Positions 1 through 6,949 are shown, counted from the stretch's first letter. The stretch: DNA of 7,911 nt from Lentisphaerota bacterium (GCA_022837245.1 JALHHX010000149.1:1-7911); one strand, 5' to 3'. Numbers and translations: made by a program. Notes: a model not told the origin generated them from the letters alone.

Positions 1-77
1 TCTACTCTGCCGCAAACGGAGCCTGCGCCATGGGTTGGGTGACCTATGGCCTCGATCAGGCTCAAATCCACGTCCAC
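1..77 (-). CDS. Possible 5' end of an unknown minus-strand gene (partial)
   Basis: A minus-strand frame with a GTG codon at 77-75 stays open for 25 codons to the window edge, reading VDVDLSLIEAIGHPTHGAGS and onward. It is preceded by a perfect AGGAGG Shine-Dalgarno sequence (minus strand, 95-90) with a 12-nt spacer, which is longer than the usual 5-10. It would be the next gene downstream of the beta-helix gene on the same strand, about 180 nt away. The fragment is too short to identify and the start is not ATG. The AGGAGG could be chance in a GC-rich stretch, so this is only a candidate. Confidence 0.2.
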   Translation of the reverse strand, partial: MDVDLSLIEAIGHPTHGAGSVCGRV

Positions 78-150
78 AACGCGATTCCGCCTCCTGAAAA
101 CCGCAAAAACGCCTCGCCGACGCCACAGAACGCGAACTTAAGGCAGAGTC

Positions 151-178
151 AATGCACCTCGGCGCGAGGCCGTGCATT
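151..178. repeat. Inverted repeat / stable hairpin
   Basis: AATGCAC (151-157) is perfectly complementary to GTGCATT (172-178). Inside it CTCG (158-161) pairs with CGAG (165-168) around a GCG loop, leaving GCC (169-171) as a bulge. This gives an outer 7-bp and an inner 4-bp GC-rich stem. There is no T tract on either side, so it is not a canonical intrinsic terminator. It could be a transcript-end structure for the beta-helix gene, whose stop lies about 80 nt away, or a copy of a dispersed intergenic repeat. Confidence 0.35.
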
Positions 179-240
179 TACCTTGCCCAAGATTGCATTC
201 ACTCTGTCCGGCGACCCTAAATTTTACTTTGGTAATCCGG

Positions 241-258
241 CGCAACCATGCGGTTGTG
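241..258 (-). terminator. Hairpin just after the beta-helix stop codon
   Basis: On the minus strand CACAACC (258-252) can pair with GGTTGCG (247-241) around a GCAT loop, 7 pairs including one G-U. It begins two bases after the TAA stop (262-260). No U-run follows, so if it ends transcription it would need Rho, or it may simply protect the 3' end of the mRNA. The position is suggestive; the function is inference. Confidence 0.35.
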
Positions 259-259
259 T

Positions 260-1843
260 TTACCATACGAGTATGAACGTACTCTTCGCAGGAACGTCAT
301 AAGCGTTGGCAGCCCCTGGCTGGAATCCCGGTTTCAAGGGTTTCGAATCAACGCCACTACCCAAAATGGGGTTGAAGGCGACGAGTCCCTTGACAACCTC
401 ACCGTCTCCAACCGGGTTTTCGACGTGCACGGGGCCTAGGATCCCGCCCCACCAGTTCGAAGGCATGTTCAGGGTGTAGACGGTGTCGAGATTAACCACG
501 CCGGCTATGTTTCCGGACAGGCTGTTGTCAGCGAAGTTCACGCCCGCCGCCGCGCTGCCGGTGCCGGACGTCACCTTGGCGACTACGCCGGTGCCGTTGC
601 CGTCGATGAACGTCTCGCGAATGCGGCAGTCCGCGAAACTCGCGCCCGTGTTGTTGTTGCGCAGATAGACGCCCCAGTTGTTGTTTGTGATGGTGCATCC
701 GGTCATGAAAAAATTGGTCGTAAACGACCCGCTGCCCGTTAGGTAGAGATTGACACCGTAGCCGAGGGTCGCCGTACGGCAATCCGAAAAGCTGCTGTCG
801 TAAACGCGGAAGTCCGCAAGATCAAACGGGGCGTAGTCTATAACCCACAGGCCGTACTTGCCGTTGGCGTTGCAGACGACGTTGCTGATCACGATTGGTC
901 CGGCAATGTCCGCCGAGGGCCCACCCGAAAGCCCCTCTTCCTTATTTCCGCTAATTGATGCGTCGCTTATCGTGAACGGCCCCCAGTACCTGATCACGGC
1001 ACCTCGCTTGTTGCCATAGGATTTGAAACCGCGCATCACCATGGGCTCTTTTTCTGTGAAACTGTTGAATTTCAGCGAGTGGAAGCCCGAATCCGTGTTG
1101 CCTATGAACGTTCCGCCATCCACCGTCAGACCCGTCAGGTCGCCGCTGGAGTAGAACCCGATGTTGTTCGTGTTTAGCGCGCAGTCTTCTAATCTCATAC
1201 CGCGCACCTTGACCGTATCAAGCTGATTGAGCCCGATATGCGAATTGCCGCTTATGTGGCACGACTGGAATACGATGTTGGTCACAGTCCTGGACGTGGT
1301 GTCCATCCTTATGCCCGAGGTCGCGTTGCCGACCACTGCCACGTTCGTCAGCGTCAGATAGCTCCCGCCATCGGCTATCTGTATGGCGCTGTTGGCCTGG
1401 TTCCCGCCGGTCGCGCCGGTGACGCGCAAATCGCCCAGCAACAGACGGTCGCCGTCGCCAAGTCCGTTCGCGGTGATTTTGACGACAGGCCATGCGGCGT
1501 TCGACACGATCGTCGACGAACCGGCGTCGGCACCGGAACCCGCACCCACGAAGTGCAGCCGTTTGTCTATCGTAACCTGCTCAGCATATAACCCAGATGC
1601 CACATTGACTATTCCACCCGTGGCGACAGAAGCCACGCCGGACTGCACGGACGCAAACGCATCGTAGTTCCAGACGTGGCCGCCGCTCTCCTCGGCTGTG
1701 TAGTCTTGGTCGACGTAGACAACCTCCGGCATCTGCGCGATTGCCGTCAGGGCACCGCCCAACATCACGCATGCCGCACCCAACCATGCACCAACAACAA
1801 TCTGCGACCGGTCCAACCGGCGCGTTTTCCGCATACTCTTCAT
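260..1843 (-). CDS. Secreted right-handed parallel beta-helix protein
   Basis: The gene encodes 527 residues. The N-terminus is Lys/Arg-rich (residues 1-12), followed by a hydrophobic stretch (about 15-36) ending in AIA before Q37: a Sec signal peptide. Mature residues from about 40 begin YVDQDYT and pass through a segment typical of pectate-lyase-like right-handed beta-helix proteins (GGIVNVASGLYAEQVTI, then VGAGSG). The body, to about residue 460, consists of irregular rungs rich in Asn, Gly, Thr, Ser and Val, such as ITNNNWGVYLRNNNTG. It closes with an NWWGG motif (463-467) and a Pro-rich stretch, a common end of such proteins. No obvious sorting tail, membrane anchor or catalytic residues are seen, so binding or surface adhesion and polysaccharide processing remain equally open. 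The ATG at 1843 has GGGAG nine bases upstream (minus strand, 1857-1853). It is monocistronic as seen here and divergent from ribH. Confidence 0.85.
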   Translation of the reverse strand: MKSMRKTRRLDRSQIVVGAWLGAACVMLGGALTAIAQMPEVVYVDQDYTAEESGGHVWNYDAFASVQSGVASVATGGIVNVASGLYAEQVTIDKRLHFVGAGSGADAGSSTIVSNAAWPVVKITANGLGDGDRLLLGDLRVTGATGGNQANSAIQIADGGSYLTLTNVAVVGNATSGIRMDTTSRTVTNIVFQSCHISGNSHIGLNQLDTVKVRGMRLEDCALNTNNIGFYSSGDLTGLTVDGGTFIGNTDSGFHSLKFNSFTEKEPMVMRGFKSYGNKRGAVIRYWGPFTISDASISGNKEEGLSGGPSADIAGPIVISNVVCNANGKYGLWVIDYAPFDLADFRVYDSSFSDCRTATLGYGVNLYLTGSGSFTTNFFMTGCTITNNNWGVYLRNNNTGASFADCRIRETFIDGNGTGVVAKVTSGTGSAAAGVNFADNSLSGNIAGVVNLDTVYTLNMPSNWWGGILGPVHVENPVGDGEVVKGLVAFNPILGSGVDSKPLKPGFQPGAANAYDVPAKSTFILVW

Positions 1844-1877
1844 ACCGTGTATCTCCCAAACTTCCCAATTTCATCCG

Positions 1878-1899
1878 GGCAGCCCGACATGGGCGTGCC
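1878..1899 (-). other. Hairpin in the beta-helix gene leader
   Basis: GGCAGCCC (1878-1885) pairs with GGGC and TGCC (1891-1894 and 1896-1899) around a five-base loop, with one bulged base at 1895. It ends about 35 nt upstream of the beta-helix start codon and would form in that gene's leader RNA. It lacks a T tract. It might influence mRNA stability or may be incidental to local GC richness. Confidence 0.2.
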
Positions 1900-2071
1900 G
1901 TCTAGGAAGAAAGCGGCAAAAACCATCAACAGTGGCAATAAAAACGCTACGGAACGCAAGCACTCCATATGCAAGCAGGCGCGGATTTTACGTGTATTGA
2001 AAGTGCTAGTCAAGTTTTATTCTTGCTTTTTTTGCGATTTTAAGGCTTAATGTGCCGTTCCAAATTTGTTC

Positions 2072-2075
2072 GGAG
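2072..2075 (+). promoter_or_regulatory. Ribosome binding site deciding the ribH start
   Basis: GGAG stands 8 nt before the ATG at 2084. It excludes the in-frame TTG at 2066, which would lie upstream of the site. nusB has the same CGGAG core 10 nt before its ATG, so this seems to be the usual Shine-Dalgarno form here. Confidence 0.7.
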
Positions 2076-2083
2076 ACAATCAA

Positions 2084-2545
2084 ATGAAAATATTCGAAGG
2101 CAAACTTCTAGCACAAGGCAAAAAATTCGGCATCGTGGCCAGCCGCTTCAACAGCTTCTTCACCGACCAGCTCCTCAAGGGCGCTGAGGACTGTCTTCTC
2201 CGGCATGGCGGCGCGGCAGACGACATCTCGGTTGTCCGAGTACCGGGAGCCGCTGAGATTCCATTGGCTGCGCAACGTCTTGCCAAATCCAAGAAGTTCG
2301 ACGCCGTGATAGCGCTGGGATGCGTTATTCAAGGCGCTACGCCGCACGCAGAACTCATCAACACCCAGGTTTCCAGGGCGCTCTCAGGCATAGGCCTCCA
2401 GTACGACGTGCCTGTCGTCAACGGTTTGATCGCGGCAGACACGATCGAGCAGGCGGTGGAACGCTCGGGGACGAAGGCCGGCAACAAAGGGTGGGATGCG
2501 GCCGCTGCCGCCATGGAAATGGTTTCGGTTTTCGACCAGATATAA
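2084..2545 (+). CDS. ribH: 6,7-dimethyl-8-ribityllumazine synthase
   Basis: RibH catalyses the penultimate step of riboflavin synthesis, condensing 5-amino-6-ribitylamino-uracil with 3,4-dihydroxy-2-butanone 4-phosphate in the cytoplasm. From the ATG at 2084 the protein has 153 residues, the normal length. Its numbering matches the Bacillus subtilis enzyme as I know it: F22 in SRFN stacks on the pyrimidine, GAAEIP (55-60) lines the substrate pocket, H88 in GATPH is the catalytic base, R127 binds phosphate, and TKAGNKG (130-136) follows. One deviation is Q83 in GCVIQGATPH, where most family members have Arg (VIRG). It is the first gene of the operon, 20 nt before nusB. RibH next to NusB is a widespread arrangement. 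No flavin riboswitch is evident upstream. Confidence 0.97.
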   Translation: MKIFEGKLLAQGKKFGIVASRFNSFFTDQLLKGAEDCLLRHGGAADDISVVRVPGAAEIPLAAQRLAKSKKFDAVIALGCVIQGATPHAELINTQVSRALSGIGLQYDVPVVNGLIAADTIEQAVERSGTKAGNKGWDAAAAAMEMVSVFDQI

Positions 2546-2565
2546 CGCAACGGAGCCAGAACAAC

Positions 2566-3054
2566 ATGTCCACGAGACGCGAAGGCCGCGAATGGGCCGT
2601 GCAAATACTTTTCCAACTCGACCTCAACCCCGACAGGGAAAAGGATCCTGCGGAGCTTTTCAAAGAATTCTGGGACGGACAGATACGCCTGCGCGATGAT
2701 AAGGCATCCGATTTGCAGCCGCCGGGACACATACGCAGTTTCACAGAAGAGCTAGTGGGCGGCGTTATGAAGCGCCGGGGGGAGATAGACAAGCTCATCT
2801 CCTCCATTGTAAAAAACTGGGACATCAAGCGCATCGGCACCGTGGAACGCAATGTGTTGCGAATGGGTATTTTCGAAATATGCTTCGCACAGGAAAAAAC
2901 ACCGCAACCCGTGGTGATCAACGAGGCAGTCGATATCTGCAAGTTTTTCGGCACGCGTGAATCAGGCCGTTTTGTGAACGGGATCCTCGACAAGATCGCC
3001 CGGTCCTACAACGAGGAACAGAACAAGCCGCAGGAGTGGTCTCCGGCGCAATGA
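2566..3054 (+). CDS. nusB: Transcription antitermination protein NusB
   Basis: NusB binds boxA RNA together with ribosomal protein S10 (NusE) and helps RNA polymerase read through rRNA operons without premature termination. The 162-residue protein has the typical N-terminus (MSTRREGREWAVQILFQLDL) and the conserved C-terminal signature, with VVINEAVDICKFFG followed by RFVNGILDKIAR (about residues 124-152). It is longer than the roughly 140 residues of E. coli NusB because of a charged insertion around residues 24-58 (PDREKDPAELFKEFWDGQIR onward). The ATG at 2566 follows GGAG by 10 nt. The frame is open far upstream to 2320, but that part overlaps ribH in another frame and is not coding. The stop TGA overlaps the start of the ABC-F gene (ATGA), which suggests translational coupling. 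Confidence 0.95.
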   Translation: MSTRREGREWAVQILFQLDLNPDREKDPAELFKEFWDGQIRLRDDKASDLQPPGHIRSFTEELVGGVMKRRGEIDKLISSIVKNWDIKRIGTVERNVLRMGIFEICFAQEKTPQPVVINEAVDICKFFGTRESGRFVNGILDKIARSYNEEQNKPQEWSPAQ

Positions 3055-5039
3055 TTTCGTTTCAAGACGTCAGCATTAATTTCGGCACGCAGGACGTCCT
3101 GAAGAATGTGTCGTTCAAGATCAACAAGGGCGAGCGATGCGGCATCCTCGGCCCGAACGGCGCAGGCAAATCCACAATCTTCAACCTCATATCCGGTGAA
3201 ACCACGCCGGAGCGCGGGTCGGTTCTCTTCGAAGGCTCAAAACCCGCGATCGGACACCTGCACCAGCAACTCAACAAGTGGAGTGAAGAAGACACGTTGC
3301 TTTCGTACACACTGCGTGCATCGAAACGCCTGAAGGAACTTGACCGCCGGATGCACGCCATCGAAAAGGAACTACCGGACTTGCCCGTGGATTCGCAAGA
3401 ACGCAACCAGGCCCTTTCGAAGCTCGGCAATTTGCAGACGGAGTTCGAGCACCTTGGCGGCTACGATATAGAAGCGCGCGTAAAGGAGGCGCTCTGCGGC
3501 CTCGGCTTCCATCCTGATAAGCTTGAACACCCATTTTCTGAGTTCAGCGGAGGGTGGAAGATGCGCGCCGAGATGGTGCGCACGCTCGTTGCGCACCCGG
3601 ATTTGCTGATGCTTGACGAACCATCCAACTACCTCGACCTGCCCGCAGTCGAGTGGATGCAGCACTTTCTACGCGAGTATCAAGGCACGCTGCTCATAAT
3701 CTCACACGACCGGTATCTTCTGCGCACGCTGACCAACATCACCATCGAAGTGGATGGCCGCACTGTCACGCGCTACAACGGCGGCTACGATTTCTACCTC
3801 AAGGAACGCGTGCAACGCTACGACACGCTCGTTGCCGCCAAACGCAACCAGGATAGGCTGCGCGACCAGATGCAGCGCTTTATAGACACTTTCCGCTACA
3901 CTCCCACAAAGGCGCCGCAGGTGCAATCGCGCATCAAGATGATCGAGAAGATGGAAGAAATCGTAGTGCCGCGTCAAGCATCCTCCGCCGGCAAAATCCG
4001 CCTGCCCGATTTCCACCATTGCGGCACGACTGCGCTCACCGTCAAAAACGCCGGCTTTTCATACGACGGTGAGAATTGGATTTTCCGCGACGTCTCGTTC
4101 GAAATCGGACGCGGCGAACACGTGGCGCTCGTGGGCTTCAACGGCATGGGCAAAACGACCCTCGCCCGCCTCTTCGCCGGAACGCGTGCACCCACAGAGG
4201 GAGAGGTGATTCTAGGCCACAAGGTGATTCCCGGTTATGTTTCGCAGGAGATTTCCGAAACAATCCCTCCGGAACGTTCACTGGTGAACGTAGTGCGCTT
4301 GGAGGACGCCAGTTTAACAGAGGCCTCGGCTAGAACGCTTCTCGGAGCATTCGGATTCAGCGGCGACGATGCCTTTAAAGCCGTAGGAGTCCTTAGCGGC
4401 GGTGAAAAAATCAGACTCGCCTTCGCCCGCATCTACGCAGCGAAACCCAACATGCTGGTGCTTGACGAACCAACCACCCACCTCGACATCAATGGGCGCC
4501 GCGCACTCGAGGAAGAGCTCGTGAAATACGAAGGCACTGTGATCATCGTAAGCCATGACGTGGAATTTGTTCGCGCGGTCGCCGAAAACATCATCGAAGT
4601 CGCCGACAACGTGGTGCGCAAATTCCCCGGCGGTTACGATGATTTCCGCGAGCGCCAGAACAAGGAGAAGAAGGATTTGCCGAAGACAGTTGGAAGCGAC
4701 GCCTCCAAAAATGTCAGCTCAGATCCTAAATACGATACGTCTGACAGTTCCCAGACGCTTAGTAAAAAAGAGCAGCGCAAGCAACGTGCACTAGAAAGGG
4801 AAAAGGTCAAGCCCTTGATGAACTCCCTCAAACGCCGCGTCACGGCTGCCGAGGAACGCATCGAAACCCTTGAGAGTGAACAGGCGCAGCTTGTTGGAAA
4901 ACTCGCGGCAGACGACGAGGTCAAACCCGACTTCGCGAGCATTAACCGCCGCCTCTCTGAGATTCAAAAAGAGCTCGACACTGTCAACACCCTCTGGGAG
5001 CAGGCGGCTTCCGAGCTCGCTTTTCTGGAAGCGGAATAG
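3051..5039 (+). CDS. ABC-F family ATPase, YheS-like, duplicated NBD
   Basis: ABC-F proteins lack membrane domains and act on the ribosome as translation factors or antibiotic-protection proteins. The 662 residues contain two ATPase domains. NBD1 has Walker A GPNGAGKST (34-42), signature FSGGW (165-169), Walker B LDEP (188-191) followed by SNYLD, and H-loop SHD (218-220). NBD2 has Walker A GFNGMGKTT (362-370), LSGGE (448-452), LDEPTTHLD (471-479) and SHD (501-503). The linker between them (about 245-312), with TPTKAPQVQSRIKMIEKMEE, resembles that of E. coli YheS. A charged C-terminal tail (about 585-660) looks like the coiled coil found in YheS/Uup-type members. The start is the ATG at 3051, overlapping the nusB stop; AGGAG lies 14 nt upstream, rather far. 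A GTG at 3036 in frame is less likely. Catalytic residues are intact. The exact subfamily and any resistance role cannot be told from sequence alone. Confidence 0.93.
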   Translation: MISFQDVSINFGTQDVLKNVSFKINKGERCGILGPNGAGKSTIFNLISGETTPERGSVLFEGSKPAIGHLHQQLNKWSEEDTLLSYTLRASKRLKELDRRMHAIEKELPDLPVDSQERNQALSKLGNLQTEFEHLGGYDIEARVKEALCGLGFHPDKLEHPFSEFSGGWKMRAEMVRTLVAHPDLLMLDEPSNYLDLPAVEWMQHFLREYQGTLLIISHDRYLLRTLTNITIEVDGRTVTRYNGGYDFYLKERVQRYDTLVAAKRNQDRLRDQMQRFIDTFRYTPTKAPQVQSRIKMIEKMEEIVVPRQASSAGKIRLPDFHHCGTTALTVKNAGFSYDGENWIFRDVSFEIGRGEHVALVGFNGMGKTTLARLFAGTRAPTEGEVILGHKVIPGYVSQEISETIPPERSLVNVVRLEDASLTEASARTLLGAFGFSGDDAFKAVGVLSGGEKIRLAFARIYAAKPNMLVLDEPTTHLDINGRRALEEELVKYEGTVIIVSHDVEFVRAVAENIIEVADNVVRKFPGGYDDFRERQNKEKKDLPKTVGSDASKNVSSDPKYDTSDSSQTLSKKEQRKQRALEREKVKPLMNSLKRRVTAAEERIETLESEQAQLVGKLAADDEVKPDFASINRRLSEIQKELDTVNTLWEQAASELAFLEAE

Positions 5040-5051
5040 GAGTTTCTATTT
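5034..5051. other. Convergent stop-codon inverted repeat
   Basis: The ABC-F gene and cysS converge with six bases between their stops. GAATAG (5034-5039) can pair with CTATTT (5046-5051) around a 6-nt loop, so both TAG stop codons lie in the stem. The stem is AT-rich and weak and includes a G-T pair. It may help end both transcripts, but two facing TAG stops create most of the symmetry by themselves. Confidence 0.2.
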
Positions 5052-6440
5052 CGGGCTGAGTCTCTGGCCTTCGGGTGTGTCTTTCACAGTCCACCCCAGA
5101 TTTGAAATTTCATCGCGCAGGCGGTCGGAATCAGCCCATTGCTTAGCCTTGCGCGCCTCCGCCCGCTGGGCGGCGAGTGTTTCGACTTCGGCAGGAATAG
5201 CTACCTCTGCTCTAAAAACCACATTGAGCACGCCGTCCATTCTCTCCAGCGCGCGCAATGCGTGAGCGGCCGCATAGGAGTCGAGCGTACCGGAAGTCTC
5301 GGCTTTATTGCCATTTCCAATAAGCGTATAAAGAGCTGCTAGCGCCAACGGCGTGTTCAGATCGTCAGACAACGCGGCTCCAAAAGCATCTAAAGGCTCA
5401 ACCACCCATGCGGGTGAATCCCCAACCGGCTTGGCGTCCCCCGCCCTCTCCGAGGCAAGTCTCACAAACTCATCGACCCTGGAAAGGGCTGAATGCGCGG
5501 CGGCAATTGCCTCGAAGGTGAAATTGAGCGGTTGCCGGTACTGTCCCGCCAAAAGCACGTAGCGGATTTCCCGGCCATCGCAGCCCTTTTCCTTCAAGTC
5601 TCTTAGCGTGTAGAAATTACCCAGAGATTTCGACATCTTTTCGCCGTTCACGCGCAGGTGAGCGCAATGGAGCCATGTATGCACAAAGGGCTTGCCCGTG
5701 GCGCCCTCCGCCTGGGCTATTTCATTTTCATGGTGCGGAAACATGTTGTCGATGCCGCCTGTATGAATGTCGAAGCTCTCCCCCAGGTATTTCATGGACA
5801 TGGCAGAACACTCGATATGCCAGCCAGGGCGGCCGCGACCCCATGGGGAATCCCACCATACATCGCCATCGTCCTCATCCCAGGCCTTCCAGACGGCGAA
5901 GTCGCCAACAGCATCCTTATCATACTCGTCGTTCGAAATGCGAACACCTGAGCGCATGCCCTCGAGGTCAAGGTGGGCAAGCTTGCCGTATTCCTGAAAT
6001 TTCGCAACGCTGAAATACACCGAGCCGTCATCGGATTTGTATGCCAAACCTCGTTCGAAAAGCCTCTCGATAAGTGCAATCATTTCGGGAATATGTTCCG
6101 TAGCCGCCGGGTAATGTTCGGCAGGTTCTATGCCCAAAGTCTTGAGATCGGCGAAAAAAGAATCTTTATACTTCCGTGTGTACTCGCTCAAAGACACGTT
6201 GTTCTTCATAGCGCCGCGGATCGTTTTGTCGTCCACGTCAGTTAGGTTCATCACCTGCGTGACCTCGTATCCGGCGTATTCGAGAGTGCGTCTCAGAATG
6301 TCTTCAAAAATGTACGCCCTGAAATTCCCGATGTGGGCGAAATCGTACACAGTCGGGCCGCACGTGTAGAGGCCCACCTTGCCTGTAACGATAGATTTGA
6401 ATTCCTCTTTTTTTCTTGTCAGTGAATTGTAGAATTTCAT
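5046..6440 (-). CDS. cysS: Cysteinyl-tRNA synthetase
   Basis: CysRS is a class I synthetase that attaches cysteine to tRNA(Cys) in the cytoplasm. The 464 residues compare well with about 461 in E. coli. Visible motifs are CGPTVYDFAHIGN (27-39, the HIGH-type motif, with zinc ligand C27), WHIECSAM (zinc ligand C211), HTGGIDNMFPHHENE (226-240, zinc ligands H236 and E240) and KMSKS (268-272). The zinc ligands at 211, 236 and 240 sit exactly two residues beyond their E. coli counterparts. The ATG at 6440 gives MKFYNSLTRKKEEF, which aligns with the family N-terminus. An ATG at 6455, four bases after the ispF stop, would add five residues. Neither start has a Shine-Dalgarno sequence, so translation probably depends on ispF by reinitiation. 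The frame is open to 6566 but the extra part overlaps ispF and is not coding. Confidence 0.97.
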   Translation of the reverse strand: MKFYNSLTRKKEEFKSIVTGKVGLYTCGPTVYDFAHIGNFRAYIFEDILRRTLEYAGYEVTQVMNLTDVDDKTIRGAMKNNVSLSEYTRKYKDSFFADLKTLGIEPAEHYPAATEHIPEMIALIERLFERGLAYKSDDGSVYFSVAKFQEYGKLAHLDLEGMRSGVRISNDEYDKDAVGDFAVWKAWDEDDGDVWWDSPWGRGRPGWHIECSAMSMKYLGESFDIHTGGIDNMFPHHENEIAQAEGATGKPFVHTWLHCAHLRVNGEKMSKSLGNFYTLRDLKEKGCDGREIRYVLLAGQYRQPLNFTFEAIAAAHSALSRVDEFVRLASERAGDAKPVGDSPAWVVEPLDAFGAALSDDLNTPLALAALYTLIGNGNKAETSGTLDSYAAAHALRALERMDGVLNVVFRAEVAIPAEVETLAAQRAEARKAKQWADSDRLRDEISNLGWTVKDTPEGQRLSPK

Positions 6441-6459
6441 GTATCTAAAAACCATTAAT

Positions 6460-6933
6460 TTAGTCGCTGATGGTCGCAACGGCCATGGCTGCGATGCCCT
6501 CGCGGCGGCCAATGGCGCCGAGGCCCTCGACGGTCGTGGCTTTGACCGACACGCAGTCCATTTCAACGCGCAGCGGGTCCGCGAGATTGGCGCGCATTTC
6601 CTCTATGTACGGAGCGAGTTTCGGGACTTCGCACACAATCGTGATGTCCACGTTGACGACGCCCCATCCCGTCCTGCAGATACGTGCCACCACGTCACGC
6701 AAGAGCCCCACGCTGTCGGCGTCCTTCCAACGGTCGTCCGTGTCGGGGAAAAGCTTTCCTATGTCGCCCGCCGCTGCGGCACCTAGCATGGCGTCGATGA
6801 GGGCATGCGTCGCCACATCGGCGTCCGAATGCCCCAAAAGCCCGAATTCATGCGGGACGACAACCCCGCAGAGGACTAGCTTTCTCCCCTCCGCAAAACG
6901 ATGAACATCAAAGCCTATCCCTGTACGGATCAT
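6460..6933 (-). CDS. ispF: 2-C-methyl-D-erythritol 2,4-cyclodiphosphate synthase
   Basis: IspF converts CDP-methylerythritol 2-phosphate to methylerythritol 2,4-cyclodiphosphate with release of CMP, the fifth step of the MEP isoprenoid pathway. The 157 residues match the family length (159 in E. coli). Metal ligands are D9 and H11 in GFDVH and H43 in DVATHAL. GLLGHSDADV, GDIGKLFPDTD, SVKATTVEGLG and GRREGIA are the conserved blocks. The ATG at 6933 fits the family start; a TTG at 6957 would add eight residues that relatives usually lack. GGGA lies 12 nt before the ATG and GGGG directly abuts it, so the ribosome binding site is poor. cysS follows after 19 nt, and the two are probably co-transcribed. 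Confidence 0.97.
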   Translation of the reverse strand: MIRTGIGFDVHRFAEGRKLVLCGVVVPHEFGLLGHSDADVATHALIDAMLGAAAAGDIGKLFPDTDDRWKDADSVGLLRDVVARICRTGWGVVNVDITIVCEVPKLAPYIEEMRANLADPLRVEMDCVSVKATTVEGLGAIGRREGIAAMAVATISD

Positions 6934-6949
6934 CCCCGGATGGATCCCG

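Larger units (their letters stand above)
1..259. other. Left-edge region without a confident gene
   Basis: This stretch lies beyond the stop codon of the minus-strand beta-helix gene. All six frames were considered. A plus-strand frame stays open from the window edge to 302, but it runs antisense over the last 43 bases of the beta-helix gene, has no recognisable motif and shows no ribosome binding site. A 42-codon minus-strand frame starts at 266, its ATG overlapping the beta-helix stop, and ends at 138. It is Arg-rich with nothing recognisable. Two inverted repeats (151-178 and 241-258) and a possible minus-strand gene start at 77 are listed separately. I see no other element. Confidence 0.5.
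1844..2083. promoter_or_regulatory. Divergent intergenic region between beta-helix gene and ribH
   Basis: These 240 bp must carry the control signals of two divergent transcription units. The half nearest ribH (about 1985-2050) is AT-rich with T-runs and is the likeliest place for the ribH operon promoter. I found no -35/-10 pair on either strand that I would defend. The half nearest the beta-helix gene holds a small hairpin (1878-1899). No FMN riboswitch (RFN element) pattern was recognised upstream of ribH, and no gene fits here. Confidence 0.45.

Noticed and set aside
138..266. 42-codon minus-strand frame whose ATG overlaps the beta-helix stop
   Set aside because: Arg-rich with no recognisable motif, no clear ribosome binding site, and it covers both hairpins; chance is more likely.
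3..302. Plus-strand frame open from the left edge to 302
   Set aside because: No domain, no ribosome binding site, odd composition, and it runs antisense over the end of the well-supported beta-helix gene.
1238..1591. 117-codon plus-strand frame inside the beta-helix gene
   Set aside because: Shadow of the beta-helix gene in GC-rich DNA, no start signal and no protein-like pattern.
1801..1843. Tat or lipoprotein signal in the beta-helix protein
   Set aside because: TRRLD lacks the usual hydrophobic residues after the twin Arg, and Cys25 is not preceded by a good lipobox; an AIA cleavage site for signal peptidase I fits better.
1985..2045. Sigma70 promoter for ribH
   Set aside because: Several TTG-type and AT-rich hexamers occur but none combines acceptable -35 and -10 words at 16-18 nt.
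1900..2083. FMN riboswitch before ribH
   Set aside because: The conserved RFN blocks and multi-branched pairing were not recognised in the leader; only AT-rich DNA and the Shine-Dalgarno site are seen.
2418..2993. 191-codon minus-strand frame opposite ribH/nusB
   Set aside because: Antisense to two genes with conserved catalytic or signature residues; the Ser/Arg/Pro-rich composition is typical of a shadow frame.
6470..6904. 144-codon plus-strand frame opposite ispF
   Set aside because: Ser/Thr/Arg-rich antisense shadow of a gene with all IspF motifs.
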